From JACRCT01 sp049841135 (GTDB lineage: Bacteria; Myxococcota; Myxococcia; Myxococcales; UBA5297), in NCBI GenBank assembly GCA_049841135.1, contig JASGHK010000004.1:2852001-2916000 (forward strand): a stretch of 64,000 nucleotides of DNA. Reading direction: 5' to 3'. Shown in pieces: positions 45,345 to 54,309 of this stretch. Every line of letters starts with the position of its first letter. Position 1 is the first letter of the stretch. The position numbers were made by a program, and so were the translations under genes. The notes below the pieces were generated by a model. That model saw only the letters and a list, made by a program, of their open reading frames with translations, was not told the origin of the DNA and did no database searches.

Positions 45345-45992
45345 CTAGCGCGAGGAGGGCTGCGCCGCCTGCTCGGCCTTGGCCTCGATGGTCCGCAGCT
45401 GGCTCTGGCAGTTGTCGCTGACCACCTCGGTGTCGACGTCGGGGTCGCCGATGCCGCGGAAGCGGGCGGGGACCGACTGGCCCGCCCACGCCGCGCCCTC
45501 CCGCTGCAGCTGGAAGTGCAGGTGCGCTCCGCACGAGAAGCCGGTGCGCCCGACCTCGCCCAGCACCTGGCCGCGCACCACCTGCTCGCCGAGCTTCACG
45601 AAGACCTTGGAGAAGTGCAGGTACTGCGTCTCCTGCCCCTTGCCGTTGGCGAGGATGACGTAGTTGGCTTCGGGGCCGAACGAGCGGTCGCAGCCGCCGC
45701 GCACCGAGTCCGAGCGGACCATGCGCACCACGCCGTCGTGCGCGGCGAGGATGGGCGTGCCCTCGGGGACCCGGAAGTCCCACGCCCAGCGGTCGGTGCC
45801 GACGTGGCTGAAGGTGCCGTGGGCCTGCGAGACGACGACCTTCGCGCCGCAGGCGAAGGGGACCTCGAGGTCGACGGGCGCCGCCGGCTCGGCCAGCCGC
45901 GCGGCGTCCGGGCCGGCGATGGGCAGGCCGGTCGAGGGCGGTGGGGCCGCGACGGACAGCGCGACGAGGGCGAGGGTGACCAGGTGCTCCAT
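45345..45992 (-). CDS. M23 family (LytM-type) metallopeptidase
   Basis: Exported peptidoglycan endopeptidase-like protein, 215 residues. Signal peptide at MEHLVTLALVALSVAA. The LytM zinc site is present: HVGTDRWAWDFRVPEGTPIL (His-x3-Asp), and near the end GFSCGAHLHFQLQREG with the HxH pair. Also QYLHFSKVFV. The family Gly-Asn-Ser-Gly loop is replaced by GFSCGAH. The start at 45992 follows CAAGGAGCGTGAGA; longer in-frame extensions lack homology. Cleavage of peptide cross-links is likely, as ligands look intact. Confidence 0.82.
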   Translation of the reverse strand: MEHLVTLALVALSVAAPPPSTGLPIAGPDAARLAEPAAPVDLEVPFACGAKVVVSQAHGTFSHVGTDRWAWDFRVPEGTPILAAHDGVVRMVRSDSVRGGCDRSFGPEANYVILANGKGQETQYLHFSKVFVKLGEQVVRGQVLGEVGRTGFSCGAHLHFQLQREGAAWAGQSVPARFRGIGDPDVDTEVVSDNCQSQLRTIEAKAEQAAQPSSR

Positions 45993-46205
45993 TCTCACGC
46001 TCCTTGGCAGGGGTCTGCCCGCGCCTGAACAGCCTCGCGAGCCGGGCATTCCTCCTTCCTCCGACACGCCGAGCTCGTCGAGGGGTCCGGGCTCGTCGAG
46101 GGCCCGAGCTCGGCCTTTGCCGGCCGCGGCGGGCCGCAAGCAGGGGGTTGCCGCCACGGCGCAGAGGCGGCTGCCTTTGCGCAAGCGTCGAACGTGGAGG
46201 GAACC

Positions 46206-46547
46206 ATGTCACTGCGTCACATCGGAACCGGCGTGCTCGCCGCCTCGCTCCTCGCCCTCGCGCCCGGCTGCAAGGGCTACAACCAGGGCCAGGGCGGCAC
46301 CGGCGGATCGGGCCAGGGCCAGAAGCAGGGCGGGCAGGAGCAGATGGGCCAGCCGCCGTCGGGCAGCGAATCGCCCAGCGGCACCGGCGGCTCGGGGTCG
46401 CCGTACGGCGGGGAGGGCTCGACCGGCGGCGGTATGGGCGCCGGATCGGAGCAGGAGGGCACGGGCGGCTCGGGCGGCGCGACCGGCGCCACCGGGGCGA
46501 CCGGCGGGGCCGCCAAGGCCGCGCCCGACGCCGGGGCCAAGAAGTAG
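46206..46547 (+). CDS. Gly/Gln-rich small lipoprotein
   Basis: Hypothetical, 113 residues. Signal ends LALAPGC (lipobox-like, Gly before Cys). The mature part is almost entirely low complexity: GGSGQGQKQGGQEQMGQ, GGSGGATGATGATGG, ending DAGAKK. No fold is expected. It may act as a flexible surface or envelope spacer. GTGGAGGGAACC precedes the ATG. Confidence 0.6.
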   Translation: MSLRHIGTGVLAASLLALAPGCKGYNQGQGGTGGSGQGQKQGGQEQMGQPPSGSESPSGTGGSGSPYGGEGSTGGGMGAGSEQEGTGGSGGATGATGATGGAAKAAPDAGAKK

Positions 46548-46569
46548 CCTCTCGAGCGGGAGTCCCGCG

Positions 46570-46600
46570 CGAGCCCGGTCCCTACCTGGGGCCGGGCTCG
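46570..46600. terminator. Hairpin between convergent genes
   Basis: CGAGCCCGG and CCGGGCTCG pair with an inner CCC/GGG. There is no clear T-tract. It probably serves the convergent genes ending at 46547 and 46611. Confidence 0.45.
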
Positions 46601-46610
46601 TGGCTTGCCG

Positions 46611-47399
46611 TCAGCCGGCCGCGCGCTCGCCGCCGTCCACTCCAATGACGTTGCCGGTCATCCAGCAGGTCTCCGGCCGGGCGACCGCGGCGACCCAGCG
46701 AGCGACGTCGAGCGGAGTCGTCAGGCGGCCGTGCGGGTTGCGCTTCTTGCACAGGGCCTGCAGCTCGTCGAACGCGGGGATCTTCCGGGCCGCGGGCGTG
46801 TCGGCGACGCCGGCGCGCAGCGCGTTGACGGCGATCCCCCGGGGCGCGAGCTCGACCGCGAGCTGCCGGACGTGGGCCTCGAGCGCCGCCTTGGCCGCCG
46901 AGACGGCGCCGTAGCCCTTCCACACCACCTCGGCGCCCTCGCTGGTCATGGCCAGCACGTGCGCGCCGCGGGCGAACAGGTCGCGGGCCACCAGGTCCTG
47001 CGTCCAGTACAGGAGCGAGTGGGCCATCACGTCGAGCGTCATCTCCAGCTGCGAGCGCGTCAGGCAGTCGGGGCCCACGGCGTTCTTGAGCGTGCCGAAG
47101 GCCAGCGAGTGGAAGAGCACCGCGATCCGCCCGCCGCCCCGCTCGGCGAGGATGGCGGCGATCCGGTCCAGCACCTCGCGGCGCCTGTCGTCGTCGGCGG
47201 CGTTGACGTTGAACAGGTGCGCCTCGCGGCCCTGCTCGCGGATGAAGCGCGCCAGCTCCTCGGCCTGCGGGAGGGTCGCCTTGCGGTCCAGGTGCACGCC
47301 CAGCACGTCGTGTCCCGCGCGCGCCAGCTCGAGCGCGGTCGCGGCGCCGAAGCCGCTGGAGGCGCCCAGGACCAGCGCCCATCTGCCGGGTTCACTCAT
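46611..47399 (-). CDS. Short-chain dehydrogenase/reductase, enoyl-ACP reductase-like
   Basis: Rossmann-fold NAD(P)-dependent oxidoreductase of 262 residues. Cofactor loop LVLGASSGFGAATALELA; then VLFHSLAFGTLKNAV where many SDRs have NNAG, like enoyl reductases. The catalytic Tyr/Lys are in GYGAVSAAKAALEAHVRQLA, and VNALRAGVADTPAARKIP and TGNVIGVDGG follow. The form is close to FabL/FabI-like enoyl-ACP reductases, so a fatty acid role is possible; exact substrate unknown. The ATG at 47399 follows GAGAGGACGTGGCG. Confidence 0.82.
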   Translation of the reverse strand: MSEPGRWALVLGASSGFGAATALELARAGHDVLGVHLDRKATLPQAEELARFIREQGREAHLFNVNAADDDRRREVLDRIAAILAERGGGRIAVLFHSLAFGTLKNAVGPDCLTRSQLEMTLDVMAHSLLYWTQDLVARDLFARGAHVLAMTSEGAEVVWKGYGAVSAAKAALEAHVRQLAVELAPRGIAVNALRAGVADTPAARKIPAFDELQALCKKRNPHGRLTTPLDVARWVAAVARPETCWMTGNVIGVDGGERAAG

Positions 47400-47554
47400 C
47401 GCCACGTCCTCTCAAAGACTTCCTCCGGGGGGAAGCGAAGCGCCGGACGAAGTCGAGTACCAAAAGCACTGCCCACCGCCCCGCTTGGAGGGCGGCGATG
47501 CTAGCGGCGCGAGAAGCTCCGCGCAAAGCCGCCGTCGGCTAGTATGAGCCCACC

Positions 47555-48553
47555 TTGCGCCGGCAGATCACCCGTTTCACCTTCCTCGTCAGCGGCGCGA
47601 CCGCCTTGGCCGGGCTCGTGCCCGCGCTGGTGGCGCTGCTCCTCCAGAGCCTGCTGCCGCTCGGGGCCTGCCTGGCCGTGGGCCTGCTCGGCCTGCCGCT
47701 GGGGATGCTGACCGGCTGGCTGCTCACCCGGCGCCACGTCGGCCGGGCCGCGCGGCTCATCGACGGGTCGATGGAGCTGACCCGCGGCAAGCTGGGGCAC
47801 CAGGTCGACGTCGGCGGCGAGGACGCCCTGGGCACGCTGGGGCAGGTCCTCAACTACGCCTCGCAGCAGCTGATGGCCTACGACGGCGAGAACCGGCGCC
47901 TGTACCAGAACCTGGAGAACGGGACGCTGGAGACGATGGTGCTCATCGCCAACATCATCGACTCCAAGGACAGCCTCACCCATGGCCACTCGCAGCGCGT
48001 GGGCGACTGGGCCACGGAGATCGGCAAGGAGCTGGGGCTGACGCCCATGGAGGTCCGCCACCTGCTCTACGGCGGGCTCCTGCACGACATCGGCAAGATC
48101 GGCGTCATCGAGCCCATCCTCGGCAAGAAGGGCGCGCTCACCGACGAGGAGATGGGCGCCATGCGGGCGCACCCGCAGATCGGCGTGTCGATCATCGGGA
48201 CCGTCAGCTTCCTCAAGCCCATCCTGACCATGGTCCGCAACCACCATGAGCGGTGGGACGGGATGGGCTACCCCGACAAGCTGGCCGGCGAGTCCATCCC
48301 CTTCGTGGCGCGCATCGTGGCCGTGGCCGACACCTGGGACGCGCTCACCTCCAAGCGCCCCTACCAGGACCCGATGACGACCGAGCAGGCGCTCAAGGTG
48401 ATGGAGAACCTCAAGAACAAGGCGCTCGATCCCAAGGTCGTCGACGCGCTCGCCCGGGTCGTGCTGCGCAAGCGCGAGAAGGGTGACCGGGTCTCGCTGG
48501 CCGACCCGCACCTCCCCGTCGCCGCCGGCACCACCAGCAACTGGGGCAGCTGA
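47555..48553 (+). CDS. HAMP/HD-GYP domain c-di-GMP phosphodiesterase
   Basis: The product is 332 residues; TTG start. Two N-terminal membrane helices (LVSGATALAGLVPALVALLL, CLAVGLLGLPLGMLTGWLL) and a HAMP-like linker precede the HD-GYP domain. Metal and catalytic motifs are intact: HGHSQRVGDWA, LLYGGLLHDIGKIGV, MRAHPQIG, NHHERWDGMGYPDKLAGESI (with GYP) and ADTWDALTSKRPY. It should hydrolyse c-di-GMP. It has no large periplasmic sensor; the membrane part may sense directly or through a partner. Confidence 0.9.
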   Translation: MRRQITRFTFLVSGATALAGLVPALVALLLQSLLPLGACLAVGLLGLPLGMLTGWLLTRRHVGRAARLIDGSMELTRGKLGHQVDVGGEDALGTLGQVLNYASQQLMAYDGENRRLYQNLENGTLETMVLIANIIDSKDSLTHGHSQRVGDWATEIGKELGLTPMEVRHLLYGGLLHDIGKIGVIEPILGKKGALTDEEMGAMRAHPQIGVSIIGTVSFLKPILTMVRNHHERWDGMGYPDKLAGESIPFVARIVAVADTWDALTSKRPYQDPMTTEQALKVMENLKNKALDPKVVDALARVVLRKREKGDRVSLADPHLPVAAGTTSNWGS

Positions 48554-48588
48554 TGCCTTCGGTTCGAGGGAAGCGAAGTGAGCTCTGG

Positions 48589-48606
48589 CCCTCGACAAGC
48601 TCGGGG
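48589..48606. repeat. Short hairpin repeat CCCTCGACAAGCTCGGGG, copy 1
   Basis: CCCTCGACAAGCTCGGG, palindrome-like hairpin in the gap between the HD-GYP and ferredoxin genes. Near copies occur at 56441 and 56472. Confidence 0.5.
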
Positions 48607-48700
48607 CGTCGAACGCCCGGACGGGCGATTTCGCTGGCTGCCGCGGCGCGTCGTCCCTAGGGTCCCGGTGGGGCTCTTCACAACGGAGGCGTAACTCCCC

Positions 48701-49070
48701 ATGGCCCACATCGTCGCCGAGCCGTGCATCAAGTGCCGGTACACCGAGTGCGTCACGGTCTGCCCGGTCGACTGCTTCTACGAAGGGGCGAACATGCTCG
48801 TCATCCGCCCCGAGGACTGCATCGACTGCGGAGCGTGCATCCCCATGTGCCCGGTGCACGCCATCTACCCGGAGGACGACCTGCCCGGGAAGTGGGAGTC
48901 CTACCGGGAAGCTCAACGACACCTTCTCCCGTGTCTGGCCCAGGCTGACCCGCTCGCGCGGGCCGCTCTTCGACGCCGAGCAGTACAAGGCGGTGACCAA
49001 CAAGCGGGCGCTCCTGGACGAGCGGCCGGGCGAAGGCGATCCGCCGGACCTCGAGGAAGAAGAGCTGTAG
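48701..49070 (+). CDS. fdxA: FdxA-type 7Fe ferredoxin; one-base frameshift
   Basis: Electron-transfer protein with [3Fe-4S] and [4Fe-4S] clusters; 122 residues when repaired. Cluster motifs CIKCRYTECVTVCPVDC and CIDCGACIPMCP are intact. As read the frame leaves sense after SYRE: CGGGAAGCTCAACG (about 48909) should be CGGGAGCTCAACG, which restores LNDTFSRVWPRLT and an acidic tail DLEEEEL. Length 370 nt has remainder 1. A ferredoxin of this size with a helical C-terminal extension is typical of the FdxA group. Confidence 0.85.
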
Positions 49071-49191
49071 GCCCCTCCGCGCGCCAGTCCTCCAGTCCAG
49101 TCGAGTCCTCGGGTTTCACGGCCCGGCCCTTCCCTGCCCGGTGGCCCATGGAGGTATAGTGGCGCGCCTCGAACGCCAGAAGGGGGAGATC

Positions 49192-50391
49192 ATGCGTCGC
49201 GTCGCTTTGTGCGGACTGTTGTTCTTGGCTGCTTGCACCAAGCCGATCGAGCAGGACTGGACGGTCTCCACCGAAGGCTCGAGCCAGTGCACTCCGGCCT
49301 TCATCGGCGACCTGGTCGTCTTCGGCAACGAAGCCGGCTACCTGCACGCCTACGACCTCAACGGCGTCGAGCGCTGGGTCTTCACCGCGCACCGGGACAT
49401 CATCGGCTCGCCGGTGGGCTACAAGGACCTGGTCCTCTTCGGCGTCTTCAACAACCTCTTCTACGGGGTCAACGCCCAGAACGGCCGCCAGGCGTGGAAG
49501 TTCACCGCCAAGGACCGCATCAAGGGCTCGCCGATCATCGCCGGGGACAAGGTGATCTTCGGCAGCTACGACAAGAAGCTCTACGCGCTCAACGCCGAGA
49601 CCGGAAAGCTCGCCTGGGAGTTCCCCGCCAAGCCGCCACCTCCGGCGCCGGCAGCTCCCGCGTCCGAACCCGCCAAGGACCAGCCCAAGGGCAAGGACGG
49701 CAAGCCGCTCAAGGAAGCCAAGGCGACCGAGCCCGCGGCGCCCGCCGAGCCGGCGCCCCCCGCTCCCGAGCCCGTCGTCGCCGGCGAGTTCTCGTACGCC
49801 AGGCCGCTGCTGGTCGACGGCGTCGTCTACGTGGGCAACCTCGACGGCTACCTCTACGCCGTGGCCGCCGAGACCGGCGAGCTCAAGTGGCGCTTCAAGA
49901 CCGGCGGCGGCATCACCTCCAGCGCGGTCCACGAGGCCGGCGTCCTCTACTTCGGCAGCAACGACCACAACCTCTACGCGCTGGACCTGGCGACGCAGAA
50001 GCCGAAGTGGACCTTCCAGACCGGCGACGAGGTGAACGCCAGCCCGCGCGTGTCCGAGGGCGTCGTCTACGTCGGCGGGGTGGACAACAACTTCTACGCG
50101 GTGGACGCGGCGACCGGGAAGGCCAAGTGGACCTTCAGCACCAAGGGCCGCATCGTCGACGCCGCCGCGGTCCACAAGAACCTGGTGTTCATCGGCGCGG
50201 GCCCCGGCGACGGCGGCCTGTACGCCCTCGACCGCGCCACCGGGAAGGTCTTCTGGTCCTTCCCGACCGAGTCGAAGGTCGAAGCGGACCCCATCGTCCT
50301 CAACGACAAGCTCTACGTCGTCACCGGCGACGGCAAGCTGATGGTCTTCAAGAATCAACAAGACGACCTGAGGCCAGGCTTTAGGCTCTAG
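49192..50391 (+). CDS. BamB-like PQQ beta-propeller lipoprotein; probable one-base insertion at end
   Basis: The product is 399 residues as read. Lipoprotein signal LLFLAAC; repeated propeller blades with the PQQ motif, e.g. LYALNAETGKLAWEF, YLYAVAAETGELKWRF, NLYALDLATQKPKWTF, NFYAVDAATGKAKWTF. A Pro/Lys linker interrupts blade four. The fold is that of BamB in outer-membrane protein assembly, though other bam genes are absent nearby, so the role is inferred. The last residues may be wrong: AAGAATCAAC (50351) read as AAGATCAAC gives KINKTT and a stop at 50371, a likelier end. Confidence 0.8.
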   Translation: MRRVALCGLLFLAACTKPIEQDWTVSTEGSSQCTPAFIGDLVVFGNEAGYLHAYDLNGVERWVFTAHRDIIGSPVGYKDLVLFGVFNNLFYGVNAQNGRQAWKFTAKDRIKGSPIIAGDKVIFGSYDKKLYALNAETGKLAWEFPAKPPPPAPAAPASEPAKDQPKGKDGKPLKEAKATEPAAPAEPAPPAPEPVVAGEFSYARPLLVDGVVYVGNLDGYLYAVAAETGELKWRFKTGGGITSSAVHEAGVLYFGSNDHNLYALDLATQKPKWTFQTGDEVNASPRVSEGVVYVGGVDNNFYAVDAATGKAKWTFSTKGRIVDAAAVHKNLVFIGAGPGDGGLYALDRATGKVFWSFPTESKVEADPIVLNDKLYVVTGDGKLMVFKNQQDDLRPGFRL

Positions 50392-50471
50392 GCCCTCGGT
50401 TCCACAGGCACGACACCATTACCGCTCCCCGCTCACGACCCTTCGAACCTTCGAAGCCTCGCGACGCCGCG

Positions 50472-51995
50472 GTGGTGGTGCTCGTGCGCGAGGACGCCGG
50501 CCAGCGGCAGGCGTTCTGGGTCCGCCGCGCGCGCACGCCGGCGTTCGCCGGGTTCCACGCCTTCCCCGGCGGCAGCGTCGATGCCGCGGACGAGCATCTC
50601 GCCGTGAGCCCTCCCCCCGGCCCCCTCCCAGACTGCGGGAGGGGGTCCGACTCTGCTCGAAACGACCTCGGTCGGAGCCCTTGGCATCGCGACGCACCCC
50701 TCGGCGCCGGCGAGGCCCGCCTGGTCGTCGCCGCCATCCGCGAGGCCTTCGAGGAGACGGGCGTGCTCCTCGCGCGCCTGGGCACGAAGGTGGACGTGCT
50801 GGGCCTGCGCTCGAAGCTCCTCGCCGGGCAGATGACTTTCCAGGATGTGCTCGAGGCCTCGGGCGCGACGCTCGACGCCTCGATGCTGGCGCCCATCGGA
50901 CGCTGGGTCACTCCCGAGTTCGCGCCCAAGCGCTTCGACGCCCGCTTCTTCCTCGCCCGTGTCCCGGAAGGCCAGGAGGCCCAGGTCTGGCGCGGCGAGC
51001 TCGAGCGCGGCGAGTGGATCGCACCTCGTGAGGCGCTGCAACGGTGGGAGTCCGGCGAGGCGCTGATGCACCCTCCGGCGCTTCACGTGCTGCGCACGCT
51101 CGCCGACTCACCCGACCACGAGCTCCTCGAAGCGCTGCGAGCGCCGCCGCATGTCGTGGACTTCGTCGCGCGGCGCATCGAGTTCCAGCGCGGCCTCCGG
51201 TTCGTCCCCCTGCTGACCCCGACCCTGCCGCCGGCACGCCACACGGCGTGCTACCTCGTCGGTGACCGCGAACTGCTGATCGTCGATCCCGGCTCGCCCT
51301 GGCCCGAACAGCAGCAGGCACTGCACCGGCTCGTCGACGAGCTCGTGATGGAAGGGCGCACGGTCCGCGCCATCGTGCTCACGCACACTCACCCCGACCA
51401 CGTCGGCGGAGCGCTCGCGGCGAAGCAGGCGCTCGGCGCGCCGATCTGGGCCCACCCCAAGGCTGCTCGAGCCCTTCCCGAGATCAATCGTGCGCTCTGC
51501 GACGGCGACGTCCTGGAGCTCGGCGGCGACTTCGGCATGGCCCTGAAGGTGCTCCACACCCCCGGGCACGCCAGCGATCACCTGTGTTTGTTCGAGCTGC
51601 GCAGCCGGGCACTCCTGTGCGGCGGCATGCTCTCCGGAGCCTCGACGATCGTCGTCGACCCAACGGATGGCGACATGGAGGCCTACCTCGGCTCGCTGCA
51701 GCGCCTGAGCGACCTGCAGGTGCGCTCGGTCTACCCCTCCCACGGCGAGGTGATGCCCGACGGACCGCAGCGGATCACCGAGGCCATCGCCCACCGGCGC
51801 TGGCGCGAGGAGAAGCTCCTGGGCGTGCTCGCTGCGGGAGGGCCGCTTGCCCTGGACGAGCTGACCCTGCGCACCTACGACGACGCGCCCCAGGCGGTGC
51901 TGGCGCTCGCCCGCCGCAGCGCGCTCGCCAGCCTCGACTGGCTCGAGAGGCGCGGCCGGGTGGTGCGCGAGGGCGAGCGCTTCCGGCTGGCGTAG
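50472..51995 (+). CDS. NUDIX hydrolase-metallo-beta-lactamase fusion
   Basis: The product is 507 residues from GTG; the true start may be upstream (about 50418, where the frame reads TAPRSRPFEPSKPRDAA with no ATG). N-terminal NUDIX domain with FPGGSVDAAD and NUDIX box end IREAFEETGVLLA; between them is a 28-residue insert encoded by dispersed repeat B. The C-terminal half is a metallo-beta-lactamase fold: LIVDPGSPWPE, LTHTHPDHVGGALAAK (HxHxDH), HTPGHASDHLC and VYPSHGE. Both active sites look intact. It ends with a winged-helix-like tail. Likely a nucleotide or CoA-ester hydrolase; the pairing is inferred. Confidence 0.8.
   Translation: MVVLVREDAGQRQAFWVRRARTPAFAGFHAFPGGSVDAADEHLAVSPPPGPLPDCGRGSDSARNDLGRSPWHRDAPLGAGEARLVVAAIREAFEETGVLLARLGTKVDVLGLRSKLLAGQMTFQDVLEASGATLDASMLAPIGRWVTPEFAPKRFDARFFLARVPEGQEAQVWRGELERGEWIAPREALQRWESGEALMHPPALHVLRTLADSPDHELLEALRAPPHVVDFVARRIEFQRGLRFVPLLTPTLPPARHTACYLVGDRELLIVDPGSPWPEQQQALHRLVDELVMEGRTVRAIVLTHTHPDHVGGALAAKQALGAPIWAHPKAARALPEINRALCDGDVLELGGDFGMALKVLHTPGHASDHLCLFELRSRALLCGGMLSGASTIVVDPTDGDMEAYLGSLQRLSDLQVRSVYPSHGEVMPDGPQRITEAIAHRRWREEKLLGVLAAGGPLALDELTLRTYDDAPQAVLALARRSALASLDWLERRGRVVREGERFRLA
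50609..50695 (+). repeat. Dispersed hairpin repeat B, copy 2, inside the NUDIX domain
   Basis: CCCCCTCCCAGACTGCGGGA closes into a hairpin GGGGG; the next 55 nt match 20041-20103 (GTCCG, GGTCGGAGC, CATCGCG). It is in frame and adds about 28 residues. Confidence 0.6.
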
Positions 51996-51998
51996 TCC

Positions 51999-52629
51999 TC
52001 AGGTGGCCTTCGCCAGAGCGTCGACGTCCGCGGCGACGAGCAGCTCCAGGTTGCGCGTGATCTTCGCGGCGTCCCAGTCCCACCAGCGCAGCGCGAGCAG
52101 CTTCTCGACCGTGGCGTCGTCGAACCGCTTCTTGACGACCTCTGCCGGGTTGCCGCCCACCACCGCGTACGGCGGCACGTCGCGGGTCACCACCGCGCGG
52201 CTGGCGATGATGGCCCCGTCGCCGACCTTGACCCCGGGCATCAGCAGCGCGTCGTAGCCTATCCACACGTCGTTGCCGATGACCGTGTCGCCCTTGAACG
52301 GCAGCTCGCCCGGCTTGGGCAGCACCTTCTCCCACCCGTTGCCGAAGATGGAGAACGGGAAGGTCGTCAGTCCCGTCAGCTTGTGGTTCGCGCCGTTCAT
52401 CACGAACTTGGCGCCGCGGGCGATGGCGCAGAACTTTCCGATGACCAGCCGGTCGCCTAGGAACGGGTAGTGGTAGAGGACGTTCTCCTCGAAGCGCTCC
52501 GGGCCGTCGGGGTCATCGTAATAGGTGGTCGCCCACGACGATGTTGGCGCTCTTGACGATGCTCTTGAGGAACCCCACCTGCGGGAAGCCCAGCATCGGG
52601 TGGGTGCTGCGCGGGTCCGGTCCGTTCAT
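51999..52629 (-). CDS. Hexapeptide-repeat acetyltransferase, Vat/CatB type; one-base frameshift
   Basis: CoA-dependent O-acetyltransferase of the left-handed beta-helix family; 209 residues when repaired. ATG at 52629 after GGAGGAAACCCG. N-terminus THPMLGFPQVGFLKSIVKSA; then, after one inserted C at CACCTATTAC (about 52522), YYDDPDGPERFEENVLYHYP and IGKFCAIARGAKFVMNGANH. C-terminal half: FKGDTVIGNDVWIGYDALLM, GVKVGDGAIIASRAVVTRDV, PPYAVVGGNPAEVVKKRF. Family members acetylate streptogramin A, chloramphenicol or surface sugars; which applies here is unknown. Length 631 has remainder 1. Confidence 0.82.
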
Positions 52630-52731
52630 CGGGTTTCCTCCGTTCTTTCGACACCTTGGCGCGGAAGCCTCCCGGGTCGCAACCCTGCCGGGAAACCAGA
52701 GCTCCCCTTATCAGCCCGCGGCGGCGAGCCG

Positions 52732-54156
52732 ATGACCCCCTTGGCGGAGACCTTTCGCTCGAAGGACGACCATGCCCAGGAGGGGCGGCAGAGAGCCATG
52801 AGGATCGCCCGAGCCCAGCGAGTCATCTCGGTCGGTGGCGGCAAGGGCGGCGTGGGCAAGAGCATCGTCGCGGCCAACCTGGCGGTGGCCATGGCTCAGG
52901 CCGGAGCGAAGGTGGTCGTGGTGGACGCCGACCTCGGCGCCGCCAACCAGCACACCCTCTTCGGCATCGACCGCGCGGTGCGCACCCTGCACGGCCTGTT
53001 CGACAAGTCGGTGGAGAGGCTCGAGGACACGCTGCTGGAGACCTGCGCGCCGGGGGTGAGCCTGGTGCCGGGGTCGAGCGGCGTGGTGGGCGCGGCCAAC
53101 ATCGGCCACCAGCAGAAGCTCAAGCTCATCCGCCACATCCGCGCGCTGAGCGCCGAGGTGGTCATCATCGACGTCGGCGCCGGCGTCTCCTACAACGTGC
53201 TGGACCTCTTCGACGCCGCCGACCTGCGGCTGGTGGTGATGACCCCGCAGCTGACCTCGCTGCAGAACGGCTACGCCTTCCTCAAGGGCGCCGTGTTCCG
53301 CGAGCTGCGCCGCCTGGCGGACGGAGCGGAGCAGGAGAAGCTGGTCGAGGAGAGCCCCGAGGCCTCCGCCGCCACGCGCCGGGTGCCCGACCTGGTCGAG
53401 CGGGTCCGCCACAAGGATCCGGCCTTCGCCGGCCGGCTGCTCTCCTCGCTGACCAGCTTCGGGGCGCGGGTGGTGGGCAACCAGGTCTTCGAGGCCGCCG
53501 AGCGCGGGGTGCTGCAGGCCGTCTCGCGCATGACGAGCGACTTCCTGGGCGTCGACGCGCCGGTGGTGGCCACCCTCAAGGCCTCGCGCCGCGTGCACGA
53601 CTCCATCCAGGACCGGCGGCCGTTCATGCTCGCCGAGGCCTCCGACGAGACCTCCGCCGCCGTGCGCGGGCTCGCGGGCGCCCTGCTCGCCGCCGACGTC
53701 GCCGCCCTGCGCCGCTCCCGCGAAGCCGTGGAGGGCCGGGAGGTCGTCGCCGACCACGCCGAGGACGAGCCCCTGCCCTCGGCGCTGTCCCCCTACCAGC
53801 GGCGCTGGGAGCGCCACGCGGTGCTCTGCCAGGCCACGCTCATCAGCAACGCCGGCACCTCGCCGGTGCGCATCGTCGACGTCTCGGAAGGCGGCGCCCG
53901 CCTCGCCCTCGAGCGGCCCCCCGTGCCCGGGACCCGGGCGGTGCTCATCGTCAGCGCCCTGTCCGAGCGCCCGAGCCTGCCGTGCATCGTGCGCCACTCG
54001 GATGCCGGCTCCGGACAGTGCGGCGTCGAGTTCCAGGCCGACGCAGCGCTCGCGGCCCGGGTGGCCGCCGACATCGTCCGGCGCTTCGCCTCGATCGAGC
54101 CCAACGCGGCCGGTCCCGGCCCTCGGCCGACGAGCCCCAACCGCTCCCACAACTGA
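52732..54156 (+). CDS. MinD/ParA (FlhG-like) ATPase fused to a C-terminal PilZ domain
   Basis: The product is 474 residues. A short leader precedes the deviant Walker A motif SVGGGKGGVGKSIVAANLA; then VVVDADLGAANQHTLFGI, LVPGSSGVVGAANI, VIIDVGAGVSYNVLDLF and VVMTPQLTSLQNGYAFLK, as in FlhG/MinD cell-positioning ATPases. The C-terminal 115 residues form a PilZ domain: RRWERH (RxxxR) and VDVSEGGARL (DxSxxG), the c-di-GMP ligands. The ATPase membrane helix of MinD is not seen. The fusion predicts a positioning ATPase that binds c-di-GMP. No flagellar or pilus genes are adjacent. ATG at 52732 is the most upstream plausible start; ATG 52798 is possible. Confidence 0.82.
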   Translation: MTPLAETFRSKDDHAQEGRQRAMRIARAQRVISVGGGKGGVGKSIVAANLAVAMAQAGAKVVVVDADLGAANQHTLFGIDRAVRTLHGLFDKSVERLEDTLLETCAPGVSLVPGSSGVVGAANIGHQQKLKLIRHIRALSAEVVIIDVGAGVSYNVLDLFDAADLRLVVMTPQLTSLQNGYAFLKGAVFRELRRLADGAEQEKLVEESPEASAATRRVPDLVERVRHKDPAFAGRLLSSLTSFGARVVGNQVFEAAERGVLQAVSRMTSDFLGVDAPVVATLKASRRVHDSIQDRRPFMLAEASDETSAAVRGLAGALLAADVAALRRSREAVEGREVVADHAEDEPLPSALSPYQRRWERHAVLCQATLISNAGTSPVRIVDVSEGGARLALERPPVPGTRAVLIVSALSERPSLPCIVRHSDAGSGQCGVEFQADAALAARVAADIVRRFASIEPNAAGPGPRPTSPNRSHN

Positions 54157-54309
54157 ACAGCCCAGCCCCCGAGATGCCGCCGGCCAACGCTCGCCCGCCA
54201 CCTGCGGCTGAGTGTGCTTGCTGCCTGCCCCCTCGCGTGGTATCCGAGCGGGCCTGTTTTCGAGCCTTAGAAGCCGGAAAAGGCTCATGAATCGCTGAAG
54301 GAGCGAACC

